64,000 nt of DNA from JABACD01 sp047639675 (lineage in GTDB: Bacteria > Planctomycetota > UBA1135 > GCA-002686595), in contig JBLIOI010000008.1 of assembly GCA_047639675.1 (NCBI GenBank), positions 1 through 64,000 on the forward strand, read 5' to 3'. Position numbers and translations under genes: made by a program. Positions 1-9,815 of this stretch are shown here, one piece after another. Positions within the stretch are counted from its first letter, which is position 1; every line of letters starts with the position of its first letter. The notes beneath the pieces are model-generated. The model searched no databases. It was not told the origin of the DNA and was given only the letters and a program-made list of their open reading frames with translations.

Positions 1-480
1 TTAGAAAAGCCGCGAGTCAAGCTCGTCAGCTAATCAATTCGCTCGCACTCAATATTTTTGAGGGCCACTCTTGTTTTCAAAGATCGGGTGGTTTCGGCCA
101 AAGCCGATACCGGCAGCCAAGGCGATGACCAGGCCTCCCGCGAGCTTATCGCTCTTGCAGGCTTCCTGGCGCGTCCTTGGCCGTGTCTCTTTCGTTTTCA
201 TCTCGCTGCGTGACTTGTGTCCCGCGCTTGATGGGGGGGAGTGTATGGCATCGTTGCCCAAGGTCAATGACACGCATCACAAACCTTCCACGGGGACTGC
301 GGCTGAACCCTAAAGGGCTTTCAAATAGAGACTTACGCTTGCAGGTTTGTGCGATCGCCGTTCAGAACTGGATTCTGGACGGCCCAAAACAGCTCTTTTT
401 AGAGTCGTTCAGCCCCCCCAGCCGTTCGTAGTTTGCCCTTTCAGGATCTGAGGTCCTTCAGGAGTTGGATTTCAGGGCAC
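1..480. other. Region without a confident gene
   Basis: I see no recognisable gene here. The best candidate is a minus-strand reading frame from an ATG at about 201 to about 49, of roughly 50 codons. It has a basic N-terminus and one short hydrophobic stretch (LAGGLVIALAAGIGFG), so a small membrane peptide is possible. No good ribosome binding site precedes it, and it resembles no family I know. The rest shows no tRNA fold or repeat. Confidence 0.3.
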
Positions 481-529
481 AATAAAGGCCCCTGGAAAGT
501 GCGCAATGCACTCTCTGGGGGCCTTTATT
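481..529. terminator. Bidirectional hairpin terminator
   Basis: AATAAAGGCCCC (481-492) pairs with GGGGCCTTTATT (518-529). The stem continues inward through AGTGC/GCACT around a short loop. A-rich and T-rich outer ends make it usable in both directions. It lies 12 bases past the stop of the L,D-transpeptidase gene, which it should terminate. Confidence 0.8.
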
Positions 530-541
530 CTTCAATCTGAA

Positions 542-1882
542 TTATGGCCGAATCAGTACTTCAGCTCCCTGAGGCATGATTTCGAACAGTTGCTCGACCC
601 TTCGGTTCTCCAAGCGGATACATCCATCGCTGGCCATTTCACCCAGCGTTTCAGGAGTCCACGTTCCGTGGATGCCCAGTCCGTTACTGCCATCCAGGTC
701 AATCCAGCGAGTTCCAAGGGGGTTTTCTGATACTCCGTAAGGCACTGGCGTTCGGCCCTCAGGGAACCAGGTCGGCTCAGGGATCTTATTACCCACGGTA
801 TACCTGCCAGGCGTGGTTTCTTGACCCACGCGCCCGATTGCAACCGGCCAGGCGGCGACAACCTCCGCTCCGTGCAGGTAAAACAGCCATCGAGCGGATA
901 GATCGATCACGATGTGTACCTGGTCGAGAGGGATGCGCAGGACCTGATCCTCCCTTAGATAGCGCCCAAGCTTGTTGGATCGTTCTATGAGCCCCGTGCA
1001 GATGTTCAGATTAGGGCGCGTCGATATGACCCTCTTGCGGATCGCTACTAGGGTATCCCCTGGTTCAACGACAACTTCGAGAGAGCGCCATTTGCCCTCA
1101 GGACTCCAACGATGGCCTGATTGGGCGTCATCGAGCCCCTCAGACCAACGAGTCAAGGCCGCATCATCCGCCTCCCAGGGCGCATCGAGCTCCGCCAGCA
1201 TGATCTCAGAAAGCAGGGTGGCTGCGCGCTGCCACTCCCCCGCCGTCGCGGCCTCCGTAGCTTCTCGTTCGATGTAGGCCATCGAGGCTCCCAGTACGAG
1301 CGGGTTCTTGTGGCGTCGATGCGACGCATCCAACACTCGAACACTGCCGCCATCCATGGCAGCCTTCAGTAACGCGTATTCATCGCGAGTCACGTCAGGC
1401 GCTTGATCGAGCCCATCTGCGTAGTTCGCCACTTGCCCGTACTGTCCGTCAGCAAGGAGGAAGTAGGCGATTAGCAGCTTTTTGCGTGCCTTCGAAAGGT
1501 CCTCGCCTGGCCCGCTTAGATAGGCCTCAAGCCCATCTGGATTGTGCACCAATAAGCTGCCCTCGAAGAGTGGGTCACCCAACGCGTTTAGATTCAGGCC
1601 ATCGAATAGATCACTGGCGGGCTGCGGCTCGGAGTCAACAACAGGCCGTGACACCCCTTGCAACTCGTTTTCGGTATCAGGGAAATCTAGCTTGGGCGGC
1701 TCGGCCTCCCCTATTTCTGCATCCGATTGGGCCAGGGACTGCAGCAAACCAAATGCGGAAGGAGCCACTGGCTCTTCCGATTCAATGGTGTCCTGGTCCA
1801 ATGCGGCGTCCACGCCCCCAAAATAGGGCCATGCGAAATAGAGGGCGACGCCCCCAAGTAAGACGAGGATCAACGTCCTCAT
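542..1882 (-). CDS. LysM and YkuD-domain L,D-transpeptidase
   Basis: Probable envelope L,D-transpeptidase that forms 3-3 peptidoglycan cross-links or attaches proteins to the wall, acting outside the inner membrane. The 446-residue protein starts with one membrane anchor (residues 3-20) and continues through a low-complexity, helical linker. A LysM domain with VVEPGDTL follows at about 271-318, then a YkuD domain at about 322-445. The catalytic signature is complete: HGTW with His405, and SDGCIRL with Cys421. The start is well supported, because AAAGGAG sits about 8 bases before the ATG. The gene follows ileS but a terminator separates them, so it probably has its own promoter in the 1883-2230 gap. 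The family is secure; the exact cross-link made is inferred. Confidence 0.93.
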   Translation of the reverse strand: MRTLILVLLGGVALYFAWPYFGGVDAALDQDTIESEEPVAPSAFGLLQSLAQSDAEIGEAEPPKLDFPDTENELQGVSRPVVDSEPQPASDLFDGLNLNALGDPLFEGSLLVHNPDGLEAYLSGPGEDLSKARKKLLIAYFLLADGQYGQVANYADGLDQAPDVTRDEYALLKAAMDGGSVRVLDASHRRHKNPLVLGASMAYIEREATEAATAGEWQRAATLLSEIMLAELDAPWEADDAALTRWSEGLDDAQSGHRWSPEGKWRSLEVVVEPGDTLVAIRKRVISTRPNLNICTGLIERSNKLGRYLREDQVLRIPLDQVHIVIDLSARWLFYLHGAEVVAAWPVAIGRVGQETTPGRYTVGNKIPEPTWFPEGRTPVPYGVSENPLGTRWIDLDGSNGLGIHGTWTPETLGEMASDGCIRLENRRVEQLFEIMPQGAEVLIRP

Positions 1883-2231
1883 ACAGCTTGCTCCTTTCTC
1901 AAGAACGACTCAAAACGTGGGATCGCGGGGTGCGAATCCCTTCTGGGCCGATACTAGCACCGGCCACCATCCGACCGAAGCGGGCGCTTGAGTTTCGCCG
2001 CGAATCCTCACGCTGACGGGGAGTTTGGTCACCAGTTGAGGAATTTGGAGCCTCCAGCGATGCCGCTCGCGCATGCCCCGGAACCAACTGGTTCCAGGTG
2101 GGCCAGCCTTCGCACGGTCCTGCCATGACGAAAGGGAGTGGCCCTCTGATGATTATTCGGCCCAGGGATTTTAGCGTGTGGCCTGCGCCGCCAGAGACTC
2201 CTTACGGAGACTACCACCCCAGACGCGGAAA
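1883..2231. other. Intergenic region upstream of the L,D-transpeptidase
   Basis: About 350 bases without a convincing gene. It must hold the promoter of the L,D-transpeptidase gene. A GGAACCA/TGGTTCC hairpin lies near 2080-2096 and a GGGGTGCGAATCCC segment near 1935-1950. Neither could be built into a complete tRNA or known structured RNA. Confidence 0.4.
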
Positions 2232-2269
2232 GGGGACCGGTTAGATTCGTCAGAATCCACCCGGTCCCC
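2232..2269 (-). terminator. ileS terminator hairpin
   Basis: GGGGACCGG (2232-2240) pairs perfectly with CCGGTCCCC (2261-2269). An inner GATTC/GAATC pairing closes the loop. Read on the minus strand it comes just after the ileS stop and is followed by a short T run (CCCCTTTCC). Confidence 0.75.
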
Positions 2270-2294
2270 TCCCCCACCGCCCTACTGGGCGCGA

Positions 2295-5200
2295 TCAGAT
2301 TGGCTGTAGCGAAACCCGCAGGATGTTCTCGTCAGAGATTTGGATTTCGCTCCAGGGAGCTCCCGGCAGCGGCTCCGAGTCCACCTTGTACTCGCCGCAC
2401 AGGGTCTCGCTTGCGATCAAGGTTCCAAAGTCAGTGATGGCGCGCTTCAAGAGCTTCCCATCAGCGCTCACAACCATGGTGATGCGCTGCTCTACGGTAA
2501 ACCCCGAGTCTTTGCGCAAGCCGTTGACGCGGCCGACAACGTCTCGTGCAAGCCCTTCTGCGATAAGTCCATCGTCGAGCTCGGTGTCGAGGAAGACGAC
2601 GATACGGCCATCTGTTTCCAGATCGAAGTCGGCCAGGGTTTCGACGGTCACGATCACTTCGTCACCACTAACCTCGAGAACCTCGCCCTCGAGCGTAACC
2701 TCAACTGAGTTGCCACCACGTAAGCCTGCCACCTGCTCTGGCGTTAGTTTCGCGATCTCTTTTGCGGCGAGCTTCATACGCTTGCCTAGTCGCTTGCCCA
2801 GCGTCTTGAAGTTGGCCTTCGCGCGCAGGGCGCACAACTCGCCATCGTCCGTAGCCAGACTCCCCCACGATTTGATATTGAGTTCGTCGAGGATCTGCTC
2901 AGAAGCAAAGCCCGTCGCCAGAAGGTCGAGAGCAGCCTGTTCCGTCGCCCGTAGATGCAAGGCGCGCAAAGGCTGACGTGTCTTCAAGCCGGCTCGCTCG
3001 CGCAATGCACGGCCCATCTCAACCACGCGTTCGACGAGTCTCATCGACTGTTCAAGCTTGAGATCGATCTGCGACTGATCTGCTTCAGGCAGAATCTGTA
3101 AGTGCACAGAGCTGCCGTCGCCGACTAAACGCTGCCAAAGCATTTCGGCCGCAAAGGGTGCTGCTGGCGCCATAAGCTGCGCAACCGTGCAAAGCGCAGA
3201 ATGCAGCGAGGCGTAAGCGGCCAGCTTGTCCGGACCTGTTTCGCCTTTCCAGAACCTGCGCCTGTTGCGGCGGATGTACCAATTAGAGAGCTCGCTCAAC
3301 ACAAAGCCATCGATTGCACGACAGGCACCTCCCAAATCGAGGAGGTCCATGGCCCCACGCACTTCCACGATCAAGCTCTGCGCTCGTGAAAGCAACCAAC
3401 GGTCGATCTCGGGCCGTTGAGCGACCGGCGGAATCTCGCTCGAGTGTGGATCAAAGCCGTCGATGCGCGCGTAGTCCGCGAAGAACTTGTAGCTATTGAA
3501 GAGGGTCCCGAGGAAGCGCCTGCGCACATCGAGAACACCCCCCATATCGAATTTCTTCGGCAGCCAGGGCGCGCCGGTCGACAGCATGTACCAACGCACA
3601 GCATCGATTCCGTGATCCGAGATGGTCTCCCAAGGATTGACGATATTGCCCAGGCGCTTACTCATCTTCACGCCGGTCTTGTCGAGCACCAAACCGTTGA
3701 CGGCGCAATTACGATAGACAACACCGCTCTCGAGTTCCGGCTCGACCTCGGCCATGAAAGCCCCAATCGCCAATAGGGAGTAGAACCAGCCACGTGTTTG
3801 GTCAAGCCCCTCCGCGATAAAGTCCGCAGGGAACTGACGCTTGGTGGCTTCTACACCATCCCCAAAGGGGAAGTGGTGTTGGGCGTAAGGCATCGATCCT
3901 GAGTCAAACCAGCAGTCCACCACCGCTTTGGTGCGATGCATCTCACCGCCGCATTCGCACTTGAAGACCAACTCGTCGATCAGTGGCTTGTGGTTGTCAA
4001 AGCCTTCGGGCAAACCGCCCGACAAGCGTTCCATCTCAGCTCGTGAACCGACGGCTTTTTCTTTGCCACAGCTTCCGCAGACCCAGAAGGGTAACGGCGT
4101 GCCCCAATACCGGTCGCGCGAGATGTTCCAGTCGATATTGTTTTCAAGCCAGTCGCTAAAGCGCTTCTCGCCCACTTCCGGGGGCACCCAATTACAACGG
4201 CTGTTGTACTCAATCATGCGCTCCTTGTAGCTGGTGGTACGGATGTACCAAGCAGGGATCGCGAAGTAGAAGAGCGCCGTATCGCAACGCCAACAGTGCG
4301 GATAGCTGTGCTTATCACGTGCCTTCTTGAACATCAAGCCGCGCTGCTTGAGGTCTTCCATCAAGGCATCGTCCGCGTCCTTGAAGAAGGTACCTTGAGT
4401 CGTCCCGCCGATGTCGCAGAGAAAGCGCCCCTCGGTTCCCACAGCTCGCAATACAGGCAGGTTGTTTTCCTTGGCGGTAATCCAGTCGTCGGCGCCGTAC
4501 GCCGGAGCCTGGTGCACGATTCCTGTTCCGTCGATGACAGTCACATAGTCTGCCAGTACGACCGTGCAGCGCTTCGACATATCCGGCTCCCAAGCGCCGG
4601 GATCAAGTTCTTCAGGCGTGTCCGCAAAAAGCGGTTCGTAGGCGACACCAGCTAATTCGCTGCCGATGCGCGACCCGAGCAATTCATAGTCCTCTCCTAA
4701 GACCGCCCCCAAACGGGCCATGGCCAGCCAAACGACCTCGTACCCACGCGAGCCCTTCTCGTCGCCCTTGGGTACAGGTAAGGATACGCGTACCCGTGCG
4801 TACTCGACCTTGGGATTAACGGCGAGCGCCACATTCGAAGGCAAGGTCCAGGGCGTCGTGGTCCAAGCCAAGATGCTCTCCGTTTCCTCGCCTTCCTGTT
4901 CGCGCAACTTGAAGCGCACAGTCACGCTCGGATCGAGGATGTCCTGGTAGACGCCAGGCTGTCCGATCTCGTGACTCGAAAGCCCAGTACCACAGCGTCC
5001 ACAATAGGGCACGACGCGCTGGCCCTGGTAGACGAGGCCGTGTTCGTGAAAGCGCGCGAGGATGTGCCAAACGGACTCAACGAAGCTCTCGTCGTAAGTC
5101 ACATACGGCTTATCGTAGTCGAGCCAGTAACCGATGCGTTCGCTCAGCTCCTCCCACTCCTTGCGATAGGTCCAAACGCTCTCGCGGCACTTCTGGTTGA

Positions 5201-5579
5201 ATTCCGCGATGCCATAGGCTTCGATCGCAGGCTTGCCGCTGATGCCGAGACTCTTCTCAACCTCGAGCTCTACCGGAAGACCGTGGGTGTCCCAACCCGC
5301 CTTGCGATCGACTCGCTTGCCTAGCATCGATTGATAACGGCAAACCGTATCCTTGATCGTGCGCCCCAAGACGTGGTGGATGCCGGGACGCCCGTTGGCT
5401 GTGGGCGGCCCCTCCCAAAAGACAAAGCTAGGCGACTCCAGGCGTGCGCGACCTAGTTCTCCAAGAATGTCTCGCTCGCGCCAACCCTCCAGAACGGTCT
5501 TTTCAGCCGAATCGGGATCGCGGGAGATGTCTGTGGGCAGGGGCGCAAAGCGCTGGTTCTCAACTTCGGAAGTACTCAT
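2295..5579 (-). CDS. ileS: Isoleucyl-tRNA synthetase
   Basis: Charges tRNA-Ile in the cytoplasm. The protein is 1094 residues, in the range of the long IleRS forms. The class I signature has the variant form PGIHHVLGR (about 65-73), a form I associate with Bacteroidetes-type long IleRS, and KMSKR lies at 638-642. The CP1 editing insertion occupies roughly 200-400, with CGRCG at 193 and CGSCG at 501 as likely metal sites. The DWNISRDRYWGTPLP segment (about 483-497) is typical of IleRS. The anticodon-binding helical domain follows, then a C-terminal extension. The gene stands between the S9 peptidase gene and its own terminator. Long-type IleRS can be less sensitive to mupirocin, which was not tested here. 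Confidence 0.97.
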   Translation of the reverse strand: MSTSEVENQRFAPLPTDISRDPDSAEKTVLEGWRERDILGELGRARLESPSFVFWEGPPTANGRPGIHHVLGRTIKDTVCRYQSMLGKRVDRKAGWDTHGLPVELEVEKSLGISGKPAIEAYGIAEFNQKCRESVWTYRKEWEELSERIGYWLDYDKPYVTYDESFVESVWHILARFHEHGLVYQGQRVVPYCGRCGTGLSSHEIGQPGVYQDILDPSVTVRFKLREQEGEETESILAWTTTPWTLPSNVALAVNPKVEYARVRVSLPVPKGDEKGSRGYEVVWLAMARLGAVLGEDYELLGSRIGSELAGVAYEPLFADTPEELDPGAWEPDMSKRCTVVLADYVTVIDGTGIVHQAPAYGADDWITAKENNLPVLRAVGTEGRFLCDIGGTTQGTFFKDADDALMEDLKQRGLMFKKARDKHSYPHCWRCDTALFYFAIPAWYIRTTSYKERMIEYNSRCNWVPPEVGEKRFSDWLENNIDWNISRDRYWGTPLPFWVCGSCGKEKAVGSRAEMERLSGGLPEGFDNHKPLIDELVFKCECGGEMHRTKAVVDCWFDSGSMPYAQHHFPFGDGVEATKRQFPADFIAEGLDQTRGWFYSLLAIGAFMAEVEPELESGVVYRNCAVNGLVLDKTGVKMSKRLGNIVNPWETISDHGIDAVRWYMLSTGAPWLPKKFDMGGVLDVRRRFLGTLFNSYKFFADYARIDGFDPHSSEIPPVAQRPEIDRWLLSRAQSLIVEVRGAMDLLDLGGACRAIDGFVLSELSNWYIRRNRRRFWKGETGPDKLAAYASLHSALCTVAQLMAPAAPFAAEMLWQRLVGDGSSVHLQILPEADQSQIDLKLEQSMRLVERVVEMGRALRERAGLKTRQPLRALHLRATEQAALDLLATGFASEQILDELNIKSWGSLATDDGELCALRAKANFKTLGKRLGKRMKLAAKEIAKLTPEQVAGLRGGNSVEVTLEGEVLEVSGDEVIVTVETLADFDLETDGRIVVFLDTELDDGLIAEGLARDVVGRVNGLRKDSGFTVEQRITMVVSADGKLLKRAITDFGTLIASETLCGEYKVDSEPLPGAPWSEIQISDENILRVSLQPI

Positions 5580-5639
5580 TGTCCCGAGGTTCTACCAAGC
5601 CTGCGCCGGATTGTCCCGGTCCGCCCTGAAGAGGATCTC

Positions 5640-7850
5640 CTACTCGGCGTCCATCCCCAGAAAGTAGCTCATAAAGGCCAAGATGTCCGCGGTCTCATCG
5701 ATGCGCATGCTGGTCGACTTTCCTGCCCCGTGGCCGGCTCGGGTTTCGATGCGAATCAAGACCGGATTCTCGCCCCGATGGGCGGCCTGGAGCCGGGCGG
5801 CGAACTTGTAGGAGTGCGCCGGCACAACGCGGTCATCGTGATCGCCGGTTGTCACCAGGGTCGCGGGATAGCTCACGCCGTCCTTTATGTTGTGTAGCGG
5901 CGAGTAGGCGTAAAGAGCTCGAAATCCCGCTGGATCCTCCGAAGTGCCGTAGTCCCCCGCCCAAGCACGGCCAATGGTGAATTCGTGATAGCGCAGCATA
6001 TCCATCACCCCCACCGCCGGAAGGGCCACGGCGAATAGGTCAGGGCGCTGGATCATGCAGGCCCCCACGAGCAAGCCGCCATTGGACCCGCCGGAGATCG
6101 CTAAGTGTTCTGGCGAGGTGTAATCGTTCGCGATCAGCCACTCCGCAGCTGCGATGAAGTCGTCGAAGACATTCTGCTTGTTCAGCTTTGTGCCTGCCTG
6201 GTGCCACGCATGGCCATACTCGCCACCACCGCGCAGGTTGGCAACGACCAAAACCCCGCCGCGTTCGAGCCAAACCGCATTGCTCGTCCGGAAGCTCGGA
6301 GTGAGGGAAACGTTGAAGCCGCCGTAACCGTAGAGATTCGTCGGATTCTTGCCGTCCAGCTTCAATCCGCGACGATGGACGATGAACATGGGTACACGCG
6401 TACCGTCGCTGCTGGAAAAGAAGACCTGCTTGGTCTCGAACTGTGCCGGATCCAGATCCAGCTCCGGCCGGAAGATGAGGGTTGTTGCGCCGCTAGCCAC
6501 ATCGAGCTCCCAATTCTCCCCGGGCGTTGCGTAGTCCGTGTAGGAAAACCAAGTGCGATCATCATCAAGATCCCCGTCAAAGCCGCGTACCGAACCAGCC
6601 CCAGGCAGTTCTTGGGTGCGTAGAAGAGTTCCATCAGTTTTGTGCACACGCACTTCACTGTGGGCATCTCTCAAATAGACGAGCACGAAGTGACCGCCCA
6701 CTGCATAGCCATCCTTCAAAGCCACGTCGCGCTCCGGAACAAGTTCACGCCAATGGCTACGCTCAGCGTTCTGCAAGTCGATTGCAATGATGCGACCATT
6801 GGGCGCATTCAGGTTCGTTTGAACCCAGACTTCCGATCCCTTATTACCGATGTAGGTGTAGTTAGCGTCGAAGCCGCTGGCTAATTTCACGCGCAGTCCA
6901 CGGCTCGGTCCAACGAGGCTGACTATCGACAAAGCCACATGACGGCTCTTCGATTCGCGTTCGTGCAACACCACAGATTGGCGACTGGTGCTAATTCTCG
7001 CCCATGTGAAATTCCCCGCCGGAGACGCGTCGGCTAGAACAATATCCTCCTCTTCCGAAGTGCCCATGGTGTGCAAGCAAACTTCGTTGGCGGAATTGCG
7101 CGCGTGCAACTCACTACCTGCCGCGACCAGAGCGAAGCGCGAGTAGATCACGCCTTGACCGCCTTCCGTCCAATCCAGGCCGCCAAACTTGTTGCGAGTG
7201 ATGACGTCAGGCAGGTGCTCGCCAGTTTCAACCGACAAGAAGCGCCAATTCACCCAATCCGAACCGCCATCGGAAGTCCCGTAGGCCAAGACGTTGCCGT
7301 CCGGACTTGGAACAATGCCAGCGATGGAAACGGTGCCATCGGGCGATAGTGTCGTTGGATCGAGAAGCATGCGCCCGCTACCATCGAGCTTGTCCGAGAC
7401 GTAGAGCGGAGTCTGATCCTGCAGGCCGTCGTTGCGGAAGAAGAAATAGTGACCACCTGCAACCTTCGGCAGCGAATTGCGCTCGTAGTTCCAGAGCTCT
7501 TGGCAGCGCTGATGGATTTCGGCACGGGCGCTCAAGCCTTCCAGCCAATGGTCAGTCACCTCGTTCTGGGCCTTCACCCAGGCACCTGTCTCCTGGCTGT
7601 CAGGATCCTCTAACCAACGGTACGGGTCCGCGACCTGCGTCCCGTGATAGTCGGTAATCGTGTCGCCCATGCGCGCCTCCGGGTATCCCGATTCGGAGAG
7701 GACTGCGTTCGAAGGCGTCTTCGCTGCTCCCTCGGAACGATTCGGCTCCGTGGGAACCTGCGCATCCGGCGCGACACAAGCTCCGTGGACGAAGGACAAG
7801 AGAGCGAGAAAGAGAGCTCCCGAGCGCGAGACAATGCGGACACCGGCCAT
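5640..7850 (-). CDS. Prolyl oligopeptidase family (S9A) lipoprotein
   Basis: Serine peptidase that cleaves short peptides, usually after proline, probably in the periplasm. A signal peptide ends in a lipobox-like FVHGAC, suggesting lipid attachment. The protein is 736 residues, close to the family norm. An N-terminal beta-propeller (about 65-480) begins with YHGTQVADPYRWLEDP, the classic prolyl oligopeptidase opening. The C-terminal alpha/beta-hydrolase domain carries the nucleophile in SGGSNGG (Ser about 589), the acid in DHDDRVVP (about 670-677) and His about 707 in AGHGAG. The triad is intact. It lies downstream of the lpx cluster with a 76-base gap, so co-transcription is possible but unproved. 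Confidence 0.93.
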   Translation of the reverse strand: MAGVRIVSRSGALFLALLSFVHGACVAPDAQVPTEPNRSEGAAKTPSNAVLSESGYPEARMGDTITDYHGTQVADPYRWLEDPDSQETGAWVKAQNEVTDHWLEGLSARAEIHQRCQELWNYERNSLPKVAGGHYFFFRNDGLQDQTPLYVSDKLDGSGRMLLDPTTLSPDGTVSIAGIVPSPDGNVLAYGTSDGGSDWVNWRFLSVETGEHLPDVITRNKFGGLDWTEGGQGVIYSRFALVAAGSELHARNSANEVCLHTMGTSEEEDIVLADASPAGNFTWARISTSRQSVVLHERESKSRHVALSIVSLVGPSRGLRVKLASGFDANYTYIGNKGSEVWVQTNLNAPNGRIIAIDLQNAERSHWRELVPERDVALKDGYAVGGHFVLVYLRDAHSEVRVHKTDGTLLRTQELPGAGSVRGFDGDLDDDRTWFSYTDYATPGENWELDVASGATTLIFRPELDLDPAQFETKQVFFSSSDGTRVPMFIVHRRGLKLDGKNPTNLYGYGGFNVSLTPSFRTSNAVWLERGGVLVVANLRGGGEYGHAWHQAGTKLNKQNVFDDFIAAAEWLIANDYTSPEHLAISGGSNGGLLVGACMIQRPDLFAVALPAVGVMDMLRYHEFTIGRAWAGDYGTSEDPAGFRALYAYSPLHNIKDGVSYPATLVTTGDHDDRVVPAHSYKFAARLQAAHRGENPVLIRIETRAGHGAGKSTSMRIDETADILAFMSYFLGMDAE

Positions 7851-7926
7851 GGACTTTCCCTATGGGTTGGCTACTTGTGAAGTCTGTTGATTCTGAACAG
7901 CGCAAAAGAAGCGCTGAACCCTGGGT

Positions 7927-8937
7927 CTACCAGGACTGTTCTTTGATCGCCGCAGAAATTCGCTCGGCAAGCGCCAAAGCCTTGCGACCATCCTCGCCAG
8001 AAACGTCAGGTTTCGATCCTGTGCGCACGCAATCGAGGAAGTGCGCTAGCTCTGCTTGCAAGGGACGCTGCTCGCCCTCTAGCGTCAACTCAGTGACCGA
8101 GAGTACCTTCTCTGTGATCCAGTCCTTCTGAAGCGCGAGCGCTAGGGGGTCCGCGGATCGCAATGCGACACGGCCACTCTCCCACTCTTCGCCCTTGGCC
8201 ACGTGGAGGCCGTAGTTCTTTTGAAAGTCTAAGCTGACGTAGCCCTTGCTTGAGAACATGCGAAAGCGACGCATGGGCTCGAGGCTCGCCCGGCTAGCGG
8301 ATAGGTTTGCGCGACAGCCGTTGGCAAAGACCAAACGCACGGAGGCCACGTCTTCGCAATCGGTCAAGATCGCGCCGCCGGCACAATCGATACTCTCAAT
8401 TTCAGAGTCAACGAAGTGCAGGATCAGATCCAAGTCATGAATCATCAGGTCGTGCACAACGCCCACATCCATGGCCCGGAAAGAGAAGGGCGCCAAGCGG
8501 TGAACTTCGATGAAGCGTGGCTCCATGTTCATTTCACGCACAATGCGCACCCCCGGCTGAAAGCGCTCCACATGGCCTACGCTGAGCAGGGCGCCCCCCT
8601 TCTTCGCTGCAGCTAGAATTGTGTCCGCGTCCTCAAGGTTGCCAGCCAACGGTTTTTCAACCAAGCACGGCAAACCGCGCTCCAGTAGCGGGGCCGCGAC
8701 GGCTGCGTGATGAATCGTCGGTACAACTACGCTGACAGCCTCGACTCCATCCGGAATCTCAGACGGATCAGAAAGCGCCAAGCAGCCGTACATCGCTGCG
8801 ACCTTCTCCGCGTTATCGCCATCGTCATCGATGACAGCCACTAATTCGGCGTTGGGATCCTCATGATAAATCATGGCATGTATCTTGCCCAGATGACCGA
8901 CCCCGACCACCGCAACCTTTAGCTTGCGATCGCTCAC
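7927..8937 (-). CDS. Gfo/Idh/MocA oxidoreductase linked to lpxA
   Basis: NAD(P)-dependent sugar oxidoreductase with an N-terminal Rossmann fold (VAVVGVGHLGKIH, residues 8-20) and the catalytic-lysine motif VEKPLAG. The C-terminal domain has GHVERFQPGV and VVHDLMIHDLDL. At 336 residues it is a normal length. The GTG start overlaps the lpxA stop (TAGTG), so the genes are translationally coupled. Adjacency to lpxA recalls GnnA, the UDP-GlcNAc 3-dehydrogenase that leads to 2,3-diamino lipid A. That role is an inference, because the partner aminotransferase GnnB is not encoded nearby. A different UDP-sugar oxidation is also possible. Confidence 0.85.
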   Translation of the reverse strand: MSDRKLKVAVVGVGHLGKIHAMIYHEDPNAELVAVIDDDGDNAEKVAAMYGCLALSDPSEIPDGVEAVSVVVPTIHHAAVAAPLLERGLPCLVEKPLAGNLEDADTILAAAKKGGALLSVGHVERFQPGVRIVREMNMEPRFIEVHRLAPFSFRAMDVGVVHDLMIHDLDLILHFVDSEIESIDCAGGAILTDCEDVASVRLVFANGCRANLSASRASLEPMRRFRMFSSKGYVSLDFQKNYGLHVAKGEEWESGRVALRSADPLALALQKDWITEKVLSVTELTLEGEQRPLQAELAHFLDCVRTGSKPDVSGEDGRKALALAERISAAIKEQSW

Positions 8938-9785
8938 TACCGGATTCCCGCCGCGAGGCGAGCAGCGCCTTCCTTCGCAAATTCTTCGCGCCTACCCTCA
9001 CGGTAGCGCCCCTTGCGACCTTCTTCGCTGAGTTGCAAGCTCTTGATCAGGACCTGGACAATCTCGGGAATGTCCGTTTCTGCGCGCAGCGCTTCCAAGG
9101 CAACCAGTTGAGGATCCTTGGACCTATAGATTTTACGGAAGGCCACGCGCAAGTGTTCGATGTCAGACTCCGAAAAGCCCGCGCGCTGCAAGCCAACACT
9201 ATTCACATTGCGGACGCGCGAACGGCGCCCCTCAATGATCATGAAAGGCGGAACATCGCGCTCGATTCGCGTCATTCCTCCGACATAGGCGTAGTCACCG
9301 ACTGTCACGAAGTGGTGCGCGCCCACCGCGCCTGAAATATTAGCGCCCTTTCCGATGTGGACGTGCCCCGCCAACATCACGTTGTTGGCCAGGATCACCT
9401 TGTCCTCGATCAAGCAATCGTGGGCAATATGACTACAGGCCATCAGCAAGCAGCCGTCCCCCACCTTCGTCAGGGCACCGCCTTTGAGCGTTCCGCGATT
9501 GATGGTCACAAATTCGCGAATCATATTCCCATCGCCAATCTCCACCTGAGTGGGCTCACCGCGATAAGAGATGTCCTGGGGGTCTGCGCCGATGCTAGCC
9601 TGCCCAACGATGTGATTGCGTGCACCGATGGACGTTACGCCGTCAATTACGACCTGCGGTCCGATACGTGTGCCATCACCGATACGAACATTGGGGCCGA
9701 TGTAATTGTACGGCCCGACGTTCACATCAATACCGAGTTCTGCGCCCGGGTCAACTATCGCCGTCTTGTGAATCTCTGTTCCCAT
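8937..9785 (-). CDS. lpxA: Acyl-ACP--UDP-N-acetylglucosamine O-acyltransferase
   Basis: First enzyme of lipid A synthesis: it transfers a hydroxyacyl chain from ACP to UDP-GlcNAc (or its 3-amino form). Left-handed beta-helix hexapeptide repeats fill residues 5-190 (for example AIVDPGAELG and NVGPYNYIGPNVRIGDG). The catalytic His lies in ACSHIAHDC. The C-terminal helical domain is present. A residue tail after about 260 (GRYREGRREEF and onward) extends slightly past the usual 260-residue length. It sits 30 bases after lpxC/fabZ and overlaps the oxidoreductase start. Confidence 0.96.
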   Translation of the reverse strand: MGTEIHKTAIVDPGAELGIDVNVGPYNYIGPNVRIGDGTRIGPQVVIDGVTSIGARNHIVGQASIGADPQDISYRGEPTQVEIGDGNMIREFVTINRGTLKGGALTKVGDGCLLMACSHIAHDCLIEDKVILANNVMLAGHVHIGKGANISGAVGAHHFVTVGDYAYVGGMTRIERDVPPFMIIEGRRSRVRNVNSVGLQRAGFSESDIEHLRVAFRKIYRSKDPQLVALEALRAETDIPEIVQVLIKSLQLSEEGRKGRYREGRREEFAKEGAARLAAGIR

Positions 9786-9815
9786 AATACTTTCGCGCCT
9801 CTGGTTCCCAGACGC

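Noticed and set aside
1920..1960. A GGGGTGCGAATCCC segment resembling a tRNA T arm
   Set aside because: No matching acceptor strand, D arm or anticodon arm could be built in the 100 bases before it, so it is not called a tRNA.
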